Origin: an uncultured Gammaproteobacteria bacterium | GTDB lineage: Bacteria; Pseudomonadota; Gammaproteobacteria; DRJJ01 | Direction: 5' to 3' | Assembly: GCA_947258795.1 (NCBI GenBank) | Contig: CAMYJU010000022.1 | Span: 1 to 50,477 of the forward strand | Length of the DNA stretch: 50,477 nucleotides | Shown here: positions 1 to 8,159 of the stretch, piece after piece | Position numbering within the stretch: the stretch's first letter is position 1 | Layout of the letters: each line of letters opens with the position of its first letter | Translations under genes and position numbers: made by a program | Notes under the pieces: generated by a model | The model's input: only the letters and a program-made list of their open reading frames with translations | What the model was told of the DNA's origin: nothing | Databases searched by the model: none

Positions 1-135
1 CATCTGCCGGAATCGACTTTATTGATGCTGGTCAGTGCGTTTGCCGGCTATGACAATACCATGTGGGCCTATGAGCATGCGGTGCGGGAGCAGTACCGGT
101 TTTTCAGTTATGGGGATGCGATGTTGATATTGTAG
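1..135 (+). CDS. queA: QueA C-terminal fragment (tRNA ribosyltransferase-isomerase)
   Basis: The window opens inside a gene in frame 1 that ends at a TAG at 133-135. The 44 visible residues ([17 protein letters not shown] near the start, [10 protein letters not shown] near the end) match the conserved C-terminus of S-adenosylmethionine:tRNA ribosyltransferase-isomerase. QueA adds the epoxycyclopentane part of queuosine to preQ1 at the wobble position of tRNA. Its position just before tgt, the enzyme of the preceding step, supports the call. The 5' part lies outside the window. Confidence 0.93.
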   Translation, partial: HLPESTLLMLVSAFAGYDNTMWAYEHAVREQYRFFSYGDAMLIL

Positions 136-150
136 TGTGTTTTGTTATTT

Positions 151-302
151 GATTCCCTCTCCCTGGGGGAGAGGGGATGATATTGTAGGGTGATTTATAA
201 ATATCCCCTCACCCAACCCTCTCCCTGGGGGAGAGGGGATGATATTGTAGGGTGATTTATAAATATCCCCTCACCCCAACCCTCTCCCTGGGGGAGAGGG
301 GG
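151..302. repeat. Tandem hairpin repeats between queA and tgt
   Basis: Three hairpins with arms CCCTCTCCC and GGGAGAGGG lie here; the first arm pair is 155-163 and 167-175. The second and third belong to a direct tandem duplication of about 62 bases (177-238 and 239-301), identical except for one extra C in the second copy. The same hairpin recurs elsewhere in the window. It fills nearly all of the queA-tgt spacer, so it is probably transcribed as part of the queA-tgt message. Confidence 0.9.
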
Positions 303-308
303 GTATAG

Positions 309-1427
<1,119 letters not shown>

Positions 1428-1605
1428 ACCGCCTGCCAGGCGGGATTTGGCCGGCCCCGGGGGCATTCGCTCCAGCGCAAATATACTCCCCGACTGGATT
1501 TATGGCATAATAGCGCGAATTTCGGCCTGGACCGGGGTGACTGCGCATTGTGCAGCTGCCGGGCAGGCACGAAAAATTTTAACAAAAACAGGATGGATAC
1601 ATCTC

Positions 1606-1935
1606 ATGAGCTTTTTCATTAGCAATGCCTGGGCCGAAGCCCCTGCAGCCGGGCCTCAGGCCGGTATAGGCAGTTTTCTTCCGCTGATTATCATTTTTAT
1701 TATTTTCTACTTCCTGCTGATCCGTCCGCAGTCCAAGCGCGCCAAGGAGCACAAGAACATGGTTTCGGCGCTGGCCAAGGGTGACGAGGTTGCCACCAAT
1801 GGCGGTATGCTCGGCAAGATCGTCGATCTGGATGAGAGTTTCATGACCCTCGAGATCGCCAATAATGTGCAGGTCAAGGTGCAGCGTAACGCTGTCTCAA
1901 CCCTGTTACCAAAAGGCACGATAAAAGGCAGTTAA
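1606..1935 (+). CDS. yajC: Sec translocase accessory subunit YajC
   Basis: This 109-residue membrane protein is the small partner of SecDF. The start at ATG 1606 gives MSFFISNAWAEA; the frame is open further upstream but has no homologous sequence there. A single transmembrane helix (about residues 24-42, FLPLIIIFIIFYFLLIRPQ) is followed by the family motif RPQSKRAKEHKNM and a cytoplasmic domain with KGDEVATNGGMLGKIV. It lies directly before secD, with which it is probably co-transcribed. YajC joins the SecDF complex that aids late steps of SecYEG export. Confidence 0.96.
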   Translation: MSFFISNAWAEAPAAGPQAGIGSFLPLIIIFIIFYFLLIRPQSKRAKEHKNMVSALAKGDEVATNGGMLGKIVDLDESFMTLEIANNVQVKVQRNAVSTLLPKGTIKGS

Positions 1936-1942
1936 TCCAATC

Positions 1943-3802
1943 ATGATGAATCAATACCCACTGTGGAAATATCTGCTGATCCTGGCCGTACTTGGCATCG
2001 GGCTGCTGTATGCAGTGCCCAACCTGTATGGCAAGGACCCGGCGGTACTGGTATCGCCGATCCGGGCGGCGGAACTCGATAACAACGTGCGTATCGAGAT
2101 CGAGGATACGATCAAGAAGACCGGTGTCATCCACCTGGGTATGGAGCGTATCAATGGCAAGATGATGGTGCGTTTCAGTAACAGTGAAGACCAGCTCAAG
2201 GCCTCCACCGCGCTGGAAGCGGCACTGACCGGCCGTTTTGTGGTGGCACAGAGCCTGGCCGCGGCAACGCCAAACTGGTTACGCGTGCTGAATGCCAAAC
2301 CGATGTACCTCGGTCTGGACCTGCAGGGGGGTATTCACTTTCTGATGGAAGTGGACATGGATGCCGCGCTGGTCAAGGAAGAGGAGCGTTACATCGGCGA
2401 CATCAAGGGTCAGTTACGCGAAGAGAAGGTGCGTCATATTGGTGTGACCCGTAACCAGGACGCGATCCGTATCCGTTTCCGTGACGCCGCGACTCGCGAC
2501 CGCGCACTCGACGTGCTCAGCAGTAACCAGGACATCACCCTCAGCGACGAAGACAACGGCAAGGACTACTTTGTGCTCGCGCGCCTGACCGAAGCGCACA
2601 TCATCGAAGTGAAGAAGTTCGCGCTGCAACAGAACATCACCACGCTGCGCAATCGTGTCAACGAACTCGGTGTGGCCGAGCCGATCATCCAGAAGCAGGG
2701 TGACAGCCGTATTATCGTGCAGTTGCCCGGTGTGCAGGACCCGGCCCAGGCCAAGGAACTGCTCGGTGCGACCGCGACCCTGGAACTGCGCCTGGTCGAT
2801 GACCGCAACCTGAACGTACAGCAGTATGTCAGCAGTGGCCGCGTGCCGGCCGGTACGCGTCTGTACAAGCATCGTGACGGTCGCCCGGTACTGCTCAGCC
2901 GGCGCGTGATCCTGACCGGCGACTACATTACCCATGCCTCGTCCGGCTTCGACCAGAACAGCAGTACCCCGGCAGTGTTCATCAACCTGGACGACAAGGG
3001 TGCGCGCCGCTTCAGCGACTTCACCAAGGACCACATCAAGGACCAGATGGCCGTGGTCTATATCGAGTCCAAGAACGAGACGCGCATCATCGATGGCAAG
3101 AAGACCCGCGTCAAGCGTCGTATCGAAGAGGTGATCAATGTCGCCACCATCCAGGAACGACTCAGCAAGCGTTTCCAGATCAGTGGTCTGGACAGCCCGG
3201 CCGAGGCGCATAACCTGGCCATCCTGTTGCGTGCCGGTGCGCTGGCCGCGCCGATGGAGATTATCGAAGAGCGTACCGTCGGCCCCAGCCTGGGTAAGGA
3301 CAATATCGACCAGGGCTTCAAGTCGGTGATGATCGGCTTTGTGCTGGTACTGATCTTCATGGCGATTTACTACAAGCTGTTCGGCCTGGTTGCCAACCTC
3401 GCGCTGACCTTCAACCTGGTGATTATCGTCGCCTTGCTGTCACTGCTGCAGGCCACGCTGACCCTGCCCGGTATTGCCGGGATCGTACTGACCGTCGGTA
3501 TGGCCGTGGATGCGAACGTGCTGATCTTCGAACGTATCCGCGAAGAGCTCGGCGTCGGTAACTCGGTACAGGCCAGTATCCATGCCGGTTATGAAAAGGC
3601 GCTTTCAACCATCGCTGACGCGAACGTGACCACGTTGATCGCGGCGATTGTGTTGTTCAGTTTTGGTAGCGGGCCGGTCAAAGGCTTTGCGGTGACCCTG
3701 TCGCTCGGCATCATGACCTCGATGTTTACCGCGATCATGGGCACACGCGGTGTGATCAACCTGATCTACGGCGGCAAACGGGTCAAGTCCCTGTCTATCT
3801 GA
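1943..3802 (+). CDS. secD: Protein translocase subunit SecD
   Basis: SecD is a 619-residue inner-membrane component that uses the proton gradient to pull proteins across the membrane after SecA-driven translocation. An N-terminal helix (about 9-27) is followed by the D1 motif GLDLQGGIHFLMEVD (about 125-139), the periplasmic P1 domain, and five more helices from about residue 450. The segment GIAGIVLTVGMAVDANVLIFERIREEL (about 513-539) contains the characteristic D4/D5 motifs. Length matches the E. coli protein. It starts 7 bases after yajC and is followed 12 bases later by secF. Confidence 0.98.
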   Translation: MMNQYPLWKYLLILAVLGIGLLYAVPNLYGKDPAVLVSPIRAAELDNNVRIEIEDTIKKTGVIHLGMERINGKMMVRFSNSEDQLKASTALEAALTGRFVVAQSLAAATPNWLRVLNAKPMYLGLDLQGGIHFLMEVDMDAALVKEEERYIGDIKGQLREEKVRHIGVTRNQDAIRIRFRDAATRDRALDVLSSNQDITLSDEDNGKDYFVLARLTEAHIIEVKKFALQQNITTLRNRVNELGVAEPIIQKQGDSRIIVQLPGVQDPAQAKELLGATATLELRLVDDRNLNVQQYVSSGRVPAGTRLYKHRDGRPVLLSRRVILTGDYITHASSGFDQNSSTPAVFINLDDKGARRFSDFTKDHIKDQMAVVYIESKNETRIIDGKKTRVKRRIEEVINVATIQERLSKRFQISGLDSPAEAHNLAILLRAGALAAPMEIIEERTVGPSLGKDNIDQGFKSVMIGFVLVLIFMAIYYKLFGLVANLALTFNLVIIVALLSLLQATLTLPGIAGIVLTVGMAVDANVLIFERIREELGVGNSVQASIHAGYEKALSTIADANVTTLIAAIVLFSFGSGPVKGFAVTLSLGIMTSMFTAIMGTRGVINLIYGGKRVKSLSI

Positions 3803-3814
3803 GTGGAGTAAGCA

Positions 3815-4753
3815 ATGCAGATCATTCCCAAAGGCAGTCACATCGATTTTATGGCCAAGCGCAAGATCGCGCTGGTGTTCTCGATCGTACTGATTGTGTT
3901 TTCGATTTTATCACTGTCGATCCGCGGGCTGAACTTCGGTATCGACTTTACCGGCGGTACGCTGGTCGAGGTCGGCTATGCACAGCCGGTTGAACTGGCC
4001 AGCATCCGTGAGACCCTGGGCAAGGTCGGCTTCAAGGAGGCCGTGGTGCAGCATTTCGGTACATCGCGTGATGTACTGGTACGTGTCGCACCACGTGAAG
4101 GCGTGGCCCAGGACACCATTATCGACAATGTGCTCGAGGCCTTGCGTGCCGGCAGCACGGTAGAGGTCGAGCTACGAAGGCGAGAGTTTGTCGGCCCGCA
4201 GATCGGTGAGGAGCTGACCGAGCAAGGTGGTCTGGCGCTATTGTACGCGCTGATCGGCATTCTGTTCTATGTATGGCTGCGCTTTGAATACCGCTTTTCG
4301 ATCGGTTCGGTGATTGCACTCGCGCATGATGTGATTATTGCGCTGGGTGTGTTCTCGTTCTGGCAGTTTGAGTTCAACCTGCCGGTGCTGGCCGCGTTGC
4401 TGGCGATTATCGGTTACTCGCTCAACGATACCATTGTTGTATTCGACCGCATCCGTGAAAACTTCCGCAAGATGCGCAAGGGCACCACAGTTGATGTGAT
4501 GAATACCTCGATTAACCAGACCCTGGCCCGTACCCTGGTGACCTCGTTTACCACCTTACTGGTATTGACGGCGTTGTTGGTTCTCGGTGGCGAGGTGATC
4601 TTCGGTTTCGCACTGGCACTGATTATCGGCGTGGTGATCGGTACCTATTCCTCGATCTATGTGGCCAGTACTTCTGCGTTATACCTGGGTGTGAGCCGCG
4701 CGGACCTGATGCCGGTCGACAAGGAAAAGGAAAAGATCGACGACCGGCCATAA
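3815..4753 (+). CDS. secF: Protein translocase subunit SecF
   Basis: This 312-residue protein pairs with SecD. Six transmembrane helices are visible, with the D1 motif GIDFTGGTLVEV (about 40-51), the periplasmic domain containing RREFVGPQIGEEL, and the conserved segment IIGYSLNDTIVVFDRIRENFRK (about 195-216). The start at 3815 (MQIIPKGSHIDFMAKR) has GAGTGGAGTAAGC just upstream as ribosome-binding region. It is the last gene of the yajC-secD-secF unit; a hairpin at 4779-4803 follows and may end the transcript. Confidence 0.97.
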   Translation: MQIIPKGSHIDFMAKRKIALVFSIVLIVFSILSLSIRGLNFGIDFTGGTLVEVGYAQPVELASIRETLGKVGFKEAVVQHFGTSRDVLVRVAPREGVAQDTIIDNVLEALRAGSTVEVELRRREFVGPQIGEELTEQGGLALLYALIGILFYVWLRFEYRFSIGSVIALAHDVIIALGVFSFWQFEFNLPVLAALLAIIGYSLNDTIVVFDRIRENFRKMRKGTTVDVMNTSINQTLARTLVTSFTTLLVLTALLVLGGEVIFGFALALIIGVVIGTYSSIYVASTSALYLGVSRADLMPVDKEKEKIDDRP

Positions 4754-4778
4754 CGGTAGTCGGACAAGGATAAAATTT

Positions 4779-4925
4779 CCCCCTCTCCAGAACGGAGAGG
4801 GGGAGTGATAAAGAGGGGTGTTTGTTCTGTTATCTCCCCCTCAAGTTTTCGCACTCCCTGTGCATCCCCAATAGATGTACTTCCCGTACAAAACCTGGGC
4901 TGTACCCTGGCAGGTACTGCTTTAA
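4779..4925. repeat. Hairpin and mosaic repeat after secF
   Basis: A strong inverted repeat (CCCCCTCTCC, 4779-4788; GGAGAGGGGG, 4794-4803) with an AGAAC loop begins 26 bases after secF. It is a variant of the hairpin family seen before tgt. The following stretch contains CTCCCTGTGCATCCCC and GTACTTCCCGTACAAAA. These resemble, in reverse complement, the segment inserted into the leuD-leuB repeat at about 10471-10530. No coding signal was seen here. Confidence 0.65.
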
Positions 4926-5260
4926 CGGGCCTTGCGTATCTCGTCCAGCGGGTCGGATTCATCCAGCCGGCGTAGCGGATCGCAGAAGCTGCTGGTTTTC
5001 TTGTTCTCGCAGCTATTGGTGTCAACCCCGTACAGGGTTACCATCGCCCACACGCTGGCGATAACCCACAGTATGATACCGAGTCCGAAGGTATACCAGC
5101 TGATACCATCAAGTCCCAGTGGTCCCCCGGTGTATCCATACAACATGCCCACGATAGCAGTTAGCCAGAACACGGCAATTGGCGCGGCACAGCAGCCCGC
5201 ACAGCCATAACGACACACGGCCAGCGGTGGACAAATGACAGCGAACAGCATTCGATTCAT
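4922..5260 (-). CDS. Small cysteine-rich membrane protein, unknown function
   Basis: This 112-residue protein is not one I recognise with certainty. Residues 1-45 have MLFAVICPPLAVCRYGCAG followed by a hydrophobic stretch (PIAVFWLTAIVGMLYGY). This loosely resembles the Pmp3/YqaE (UPF0057) pattern of two helices with a PPLAV motif. A second hydrophobic segment (about 58-82) follows, and the C-terminus is charged. There are eight cysteines. No strong ribosome-binding site precedes the start. A perfect FNR/Anr-type palindrome lies about 73 bases upstream (5333-5346), suggesting oxygen-dependent expression. The Pmp3 link is weak inference. Confidence 0.6.
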   Translation of the reverse strand: MNRMLFAVICPPLAVCRYGCAGCCAAPIAVFWLTAIVGMLYGYTGGPLGLDGISWYTFGLGIILWVIASVWAMVTLYGVDTNSCENKKTSSFCDPLRRLDESDPLDEIRKAR

Positions 5261-5332
5261 AATTCATTGACCTGTATCAAAGTCACATAACTTATATGAC
5301 TATTCAATTTACAATCCCTGTATACCATATCT

Positions 5333-5346
5333 TTGATCCAGATCAA
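5333..5346. promoter_or_regulatory. FNR/Anr-type box
   Basis: TTGATCCAGATCAA is an exact match to the FNR/Anr consensus TTGAT-N4-ATCAA. It lies upstream of the minus-strand membrane protein that starts at 5260. A -10-like TATAAG reads on the minus strand at 5296-5291, which would put the box centre at about -55 from a start near 5284. This is not the classical -41.5 spacing, so the exact promoter is uncertain. The only gene close enough to be controlled is the 112-residue membrane protein. Confidence 0.6.
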
Positions 5347-5535
5347 AAAAATTTCCTTATCCATTAGTACTTTATCAATTTAGTGAAAGCTAATATTGAG
5401 CGGATCAACTGGGATCAAGGCAGGATTCCCGCCATTGAGATACAAGAGTTTATATGTTGCTACGCATCGGCTGTTGGATTATGCAAAAAACGCTAATTCA
5501 CCCTGCATTGGCATCTGGTAGGTTTTATAACGGGC
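5347..5535. other. Non-coding AT-rich spacer
   Basis: With the box above and the terminator below, this forms a gap of about 335 bases between two minus-strand genes (5261-5595). I saw no reading frame with plausible codon use and no RNA gene. It is more AT-rich than the flanking genes and probably holds the promoter region of the gene starting at 5260. Confidence 0.5.
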
Positions 5536-5564
5536 AATAAAAACGGGCAGATCGCTCTGCCCGT
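5536..5564 (-). terminator. Rho-independent terminator of the 79-residue gene
   Basis: Read on the minus strand, a 9-bp perfect stem (arms 5556-5564 and 5543-5551, ACGGGCAGA/TCTGCCCGT, 4-base loop) is followed by TTTTATT. It lies about 32 bases after the stop codon of the small gene at 5596-5835, which fits a transcript terminator for that gene. Confidence 0.85.
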
Positions 5565-5595
5565 AAGGTCGTTTACAATTAAAGGAGTGAATAAA

Positions 5596-5835
5596 TCAGA
5601 ACTTGCGAAAGCGGTCCAGCTCGATCAGCTTGGCCTTGCCTTCAGCAGAATCAGCCCTGGGCTGATCCTGTTTTTCGTCCTGGTCTAGGGATACCACCTG
5701 AAATACATCGGATTGACTTTCCAGGCACTTCAACAGGGCAATGTCCTCCATGCCGCCCAATACGTCCCGCATGACCATTTCCAGGGCGCGAGGTCCCATG
5801 GCCATTTTTTTTGCGTGTGCGTCTTTTTTTGACAT
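5596..5835 (-). CDS. Small hypothetical protein (79 aa)
   Basis: I do not recognise this small protein. It begins MSKKDAHAKKMAMGPRALEM, has a predicted helical, charged composition (KGKAKLIELDRFRKF near the end), one cysteine and no signal peptide or membrane segment, so it is probably cytoplasmic. A possible ribosome-binding GAGAGACG lies rather far upstream (about 12 bases). The later methionine at residue 12 or 14 could be the true start. A well-formed terminator directly downstream supports a real, independently transcribed gene. Confidence 0.55.
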   Translation of the reverse strand: MSKKDAHAKKMAMGPRALEMVMRDVLGGMEDIALLKCLESQSDVFQVVSLDQDEKQDQPRADSAEGKAKLIELDRFRKF

Positions 5836-6113
5836 CTGCTTTTTCGTCTCTCTATACCAAGATAACTACAGGTATCCGTATGGGTGCATGCCTTCCGGTG
5901 CAGCACATCAGGGCGCAGTTCTATGCTGAAACTGTGTCATGCTGTGTTAAAAAACGTATCGGCCGTAAGGATTTATGCTTGAGGGGTCAGGGTTGGAAAT
6001 ATCACCTGAATTAGAGCTAATTCATTGTTTACTAAGTACAAATAATAAACATATTATTTTTGTGTGTTGTGATCGGAGTCAAGGATTGGGAAAGCGCTAC
6101 TAAAGATTTCTAA
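5836..6113. other. Non-coding spacer before suhB 3' end
   Basis: No convincing gene is present. A 16-bp perfect palindrome, GAATTAG-AG-CTAATTC (6008-6023), is the only clear structure, and an AT-rich tract follows at about 6030-6065. Open frames here are short and lack ribosome-binding sites. The promoter of the 79-residue gene presumably lies at the left end. Confidence 0.5.
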
Positions 6114-6150
6114 TGTAGGGTGCAATAGACGAAGTGCATTGCACCCTACA
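6114..6150. repeat. REP-like palindrome after suhB
   Basis: TGTAGGGTGCAAT (6114-6126) and ATTGCACCCTACA (6138-6150) form a perfect 13-bp inverted repeat around an 11-base centre. The sequence belongs to the same REP family as the palindromes bordering the RAYT gene at 25655-26185. It lies just beyond the suhB stop codon (minus strand), where an RNA hairpin could protect the 3' end of the message. Confidence 0.88.
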
Positions 6151-6173
6151 TATGAGATGAATGTCGCGCAGTA

Positions 6174-6974
6174 TTAAAACGGTAATTCTTTGGTCTTGTG
6201 CGGCTTGATGGTGCGCAACATCACCGGCACCAGCTTCGGCGTACCGGCGACGATATTGCCGGATTCGAGGAAGTCTTCACCACCGGCAAAGTCGGTGACC
6301 AGTCCGCCAGCCTCACGGATCAATAGTACACCGGCAGCCATGTCCCATTTGTTCAGGCCGATTTCCCAAAAGCCGTCCAGCCGGCCAGCGGCCAGGTAGG
6401 CCAGGTCCAGGGCGGCCGATCCGGGGCGGCGGATGCCGGCGGTATCGGGCATGAAGTCCCGGAACATACCCATGTAGGCATCCAGATGTTCCGGGTTACG
6501 GAACGGGAAACCGGTGCCGAGCAGTGCACCCTGCAGTGACTTCTGCGTGGTCACACGCAGGCGCTTGTTGTTGAGCTGTGCGCCCTGGCCGCGGCTTGCG
6601 GTAAACAGCTCCTGGCTGACCGGGTCGTAGACTACCGCCTGTTCCAGCTTGCCCTTGTGTTGCAATGCAATCGACACTGCGAACTGCGGGAAACCGTGGA
6701 TGAAATTGGTGGTCCCATCCAGCGGGTCGATAATCCACAGGTAGTCGCTGTCGTCATTGTGGGCGCCGCTTTCCTCGGCCAGGATACCGTGGCTCGGGAA
6801 CTTGTTGCGCAGCACATCCAGGATGGCCTGTTCCGCCTGAGTGTCGACCTGGGTGACAAAGTCGTTGCGTGACTTGGTGTCGACCTTCAGATCATGCACG
6901 CGGTCGATATGACGGATGATCACGTCACCGGCTTTGCGGGCGGCGCGTATCGCGATATTCAGTGTTGGATGCAT
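6174..6974 (-). CDS. suhB: Inositol monophosphatase family protein SuhB
   Basis: This 266-residue protein has the inositol-monophosphatase metal site: EESG (about 68-71), WIIDPLDGTTNFIHGFP (about 81-97) and the C-terminal WDMAAGVLLIREAGG (about 211-225). SuhB hydrolyses inositol-1-phosphate and, in enterobacteria, also takes part in rRNA transcription antitermination with the Nus factors. Start MHPTLNIAIRAARKAG is typical. It is on the opposite strand from secF and lies 3' of the LysR gene, 71 bases away. A REP palindrome follows its stop codon. Confidence 0.95.
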   Translation of the reverse strand: MHPTLNIAIRAARKAGDVIIRHIDRVHDLKVDTKSRNDFVTQVDTQAEQAILDVLRNKFPSHGILAEESGAHNDDSDYLWIIDPLDGTTNFIHGFPQFAVSIALQHKGKLEQAVVYDPVSQELFTASRGQGAQLNNKRLRVTTQKSLQGALLGTGFPFRNPEHLDAYMGMFRDFMPDTAGIRRPGSAALDLAYLAAGRLDGFWEIGLNKWDMAAGVLLIREAGGLVTDFAGGEDFLESGNIVAGTPKLVPVMLRTIKPHKTKELPF

Positions 6975-7045
6975 CGGTGGCGAATCCTGAGGATGGCTAC
7001 TGGAAAACTGCCGGGCATTGTACTGGTTTTGCGTCGTTGACGCTA

Positions 7046-7930
7046 TTAATCAATAGCGCAACGATTCTGGTCCTGTAACAGTTCCAGCATCACGCTAGCG
7101 GCGTTCGAGACACTGCGTTCCGGGTGCCGGACCACGCCCAGTTCGCGTTTTAGTTGAATGTCGCTGACATCAATCACCTGTAATTCCTTGTCGAGCATGG
7201 TTTGCGGCAGTACGCTCCAGCCGAGGCCGACCGCGACCAGCATCTTGATGGTCTCGAGGTAGTTACTGGACATGCTCACGTTCAGTTCCGGATGATGCGG
7301 TTTGAACGCCTTTTCCAGTACCGCGCGGGTATAGGTGCCGGTGGCCGGTAATATCGCCGGAAAACGGGCCAGTTCGGCCGGGCTGACCTGTTCGACTGCG
7401 CACAGCGGATGATTACGACCGACGATGAACGCCAGCGGATCGTCCCAGATCAGGGTTTGCAGCAATTCGGTCTGGCCTTCCGGTGGCAGGGTGACGATAC
7501 CCAGTTCGAGGTCACCGTGCAGCACCGCGTTACAGGCATCTTCGGAATCCATAAAGCGAATATCCAGCGACACCTCCGGGTACTGTTCGGTATAGCGGCG
7601 CAGGATCGGTGGCAGGCGGTGCAGACCGATATGGTGGCTGGTCGCGATCTGCAGGCGGCCGCTGACCTCACCGGACAGGCTGCTGACCTCGCGTTGCATG
7701 TCCTCCATCTCCAACAGTAACTTGCGACCGCGTTCGAGCAGGATGTGCCCGGCATCGGTGAGCTGGATGCGGTGGCCGATGCGATCGAACAGGCGGGTAT
7801 CGAGCCGGTCTTCCAGGGCGGCGATGCGCTTGCTGACCGCCGGCTGGGTAATAAATAACTGTTCGGCTGCGCGTGAGAACGAGCCATTTTCAGCTACACT
7901 GACGAATGCACGCAGGTTGTCGATGTCCAT
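7046..7930 (-). CDS. LysR-family transcriptional regulator divergent from leuC
   Basis: This 294-residue LysR-type regulator has the N-terminal winged helix-turn-helix (MDIDNLRAFVSVAENGSFSR, then FITQPAVSKRIAALEDRL, residues 1-48) and a substrate-binding domain from about residue 90. It is transcribed away from leuC, with 229 bases between the two start codons. LysR proteins commonly regulate their divergent neighbour, and an almost perfect 15-bp inverted repeat lies in that gap. Control of the leucine genes, perhaps with a branched-chain pathway intermediate as ligand, is therefore likely but inferred. No specific symbol is justified. Confidence 0.9.
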   Translation of the reverse strand: MDIDNLRAFVSVAENGSFSRAAEQLFITQPAVSKRIAALEDRLDTRLFDRIGHRIQLTDAGHILLERGRKLLLEMEDMQREVSSLSGEVSGRLQIATSHHIGLHRLPPILRRYTEQYPEVSLDIRFMDSEDACNAVLHGDLELGIVTLPPEGQTELLQTLIWDDPLAFIVGRNHPLCAVEQVSPAELARFPAILPATGTYTRAVLEKAFKPHHPELNVSMSSNYLETIKMLVAVGLGWSVLPQTMLDKELQVIDVSDIQLKRELGVVRHPERSVSNAASVMLELLQDQNRCAID

Positions 7931-8041
7931 TGGTTGCCCCGTGACATTGCTTGGTGTTGATCTTGTTTTTGAAAAGGCCGTCGAGCTTTCAGGGATGTAT
8001 TCACAGCGTGTCTTTGTCAGATTTCCTGCCAGCCTCTACGT

Positions 8042-8076
8042 CATATTTACTATTACCAAAAGTAATAATAAATATG
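8042..8076. promoter_or_regulatory. Palindromic operator candidate between lysR and leuC
   Basis: CATATTTACTATTAC (8042-8056) and GTAATAATAAATATG (8062-8076) form a 15-bp inverted repeat with one mismatch around a 5-base centre. It ends 18 bases before a perfect -10 hexamer TATAAT (8095-8100) that lies about 60 bases before leuC, so it overlaps the -35 position. No good -35 hexamer is seen, as expected for an activator-dependent promoter. This is the natural binding site for the divergent LysR protein. Confidence 0.7.
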
Positions 8077-8094
8077 AAAATAATGAATTAGAGT

Positions 8095-8100
8095 TATAAT
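8095..8100 (+). promoter_or_regulatory. Putative leuC promoter -10
   Basis: A perfect TATAAT hexamer lies 59 bases before the leuC start codon. It follows the palindromic operator candidate at 8042-8076, and no -35 consensus is present at the expected distance. Confidence 0.55.
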
Positions 8101-8159
8101 CTAAACCAGTCTATTATGCAACTCACACTTAATATATAAACAGCTACAGGATTAGTCTG

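Noticed and set aside
151-302. CRISPR-like array before tgt
   Set aside because: The units are adjacent tandem duplicates with hairpins, not repeats separated by unique spacers, and no cas gene is present.
2414-3211. Long open frame on the minus strand within secD (265 codons)
   Set aside because: It lies fully opposite secD, has no family resemblance and an odd His/Val-rich composition; it is a codon-bias shadow of the real gene.
5741-6014. Short plus-strand frames opposite the 79-residue gene
   Set aside because: No ribosome-binding sites and cysteine-rich random composition; the minus-strand gene has its own terminator.
6008-6023. 16-bp palindrome GAATTAG-AG-CTAATTC as an operator
   Set aside because: No gene start lies near it on either strand in suitable orientation, so only its presence is recorded.
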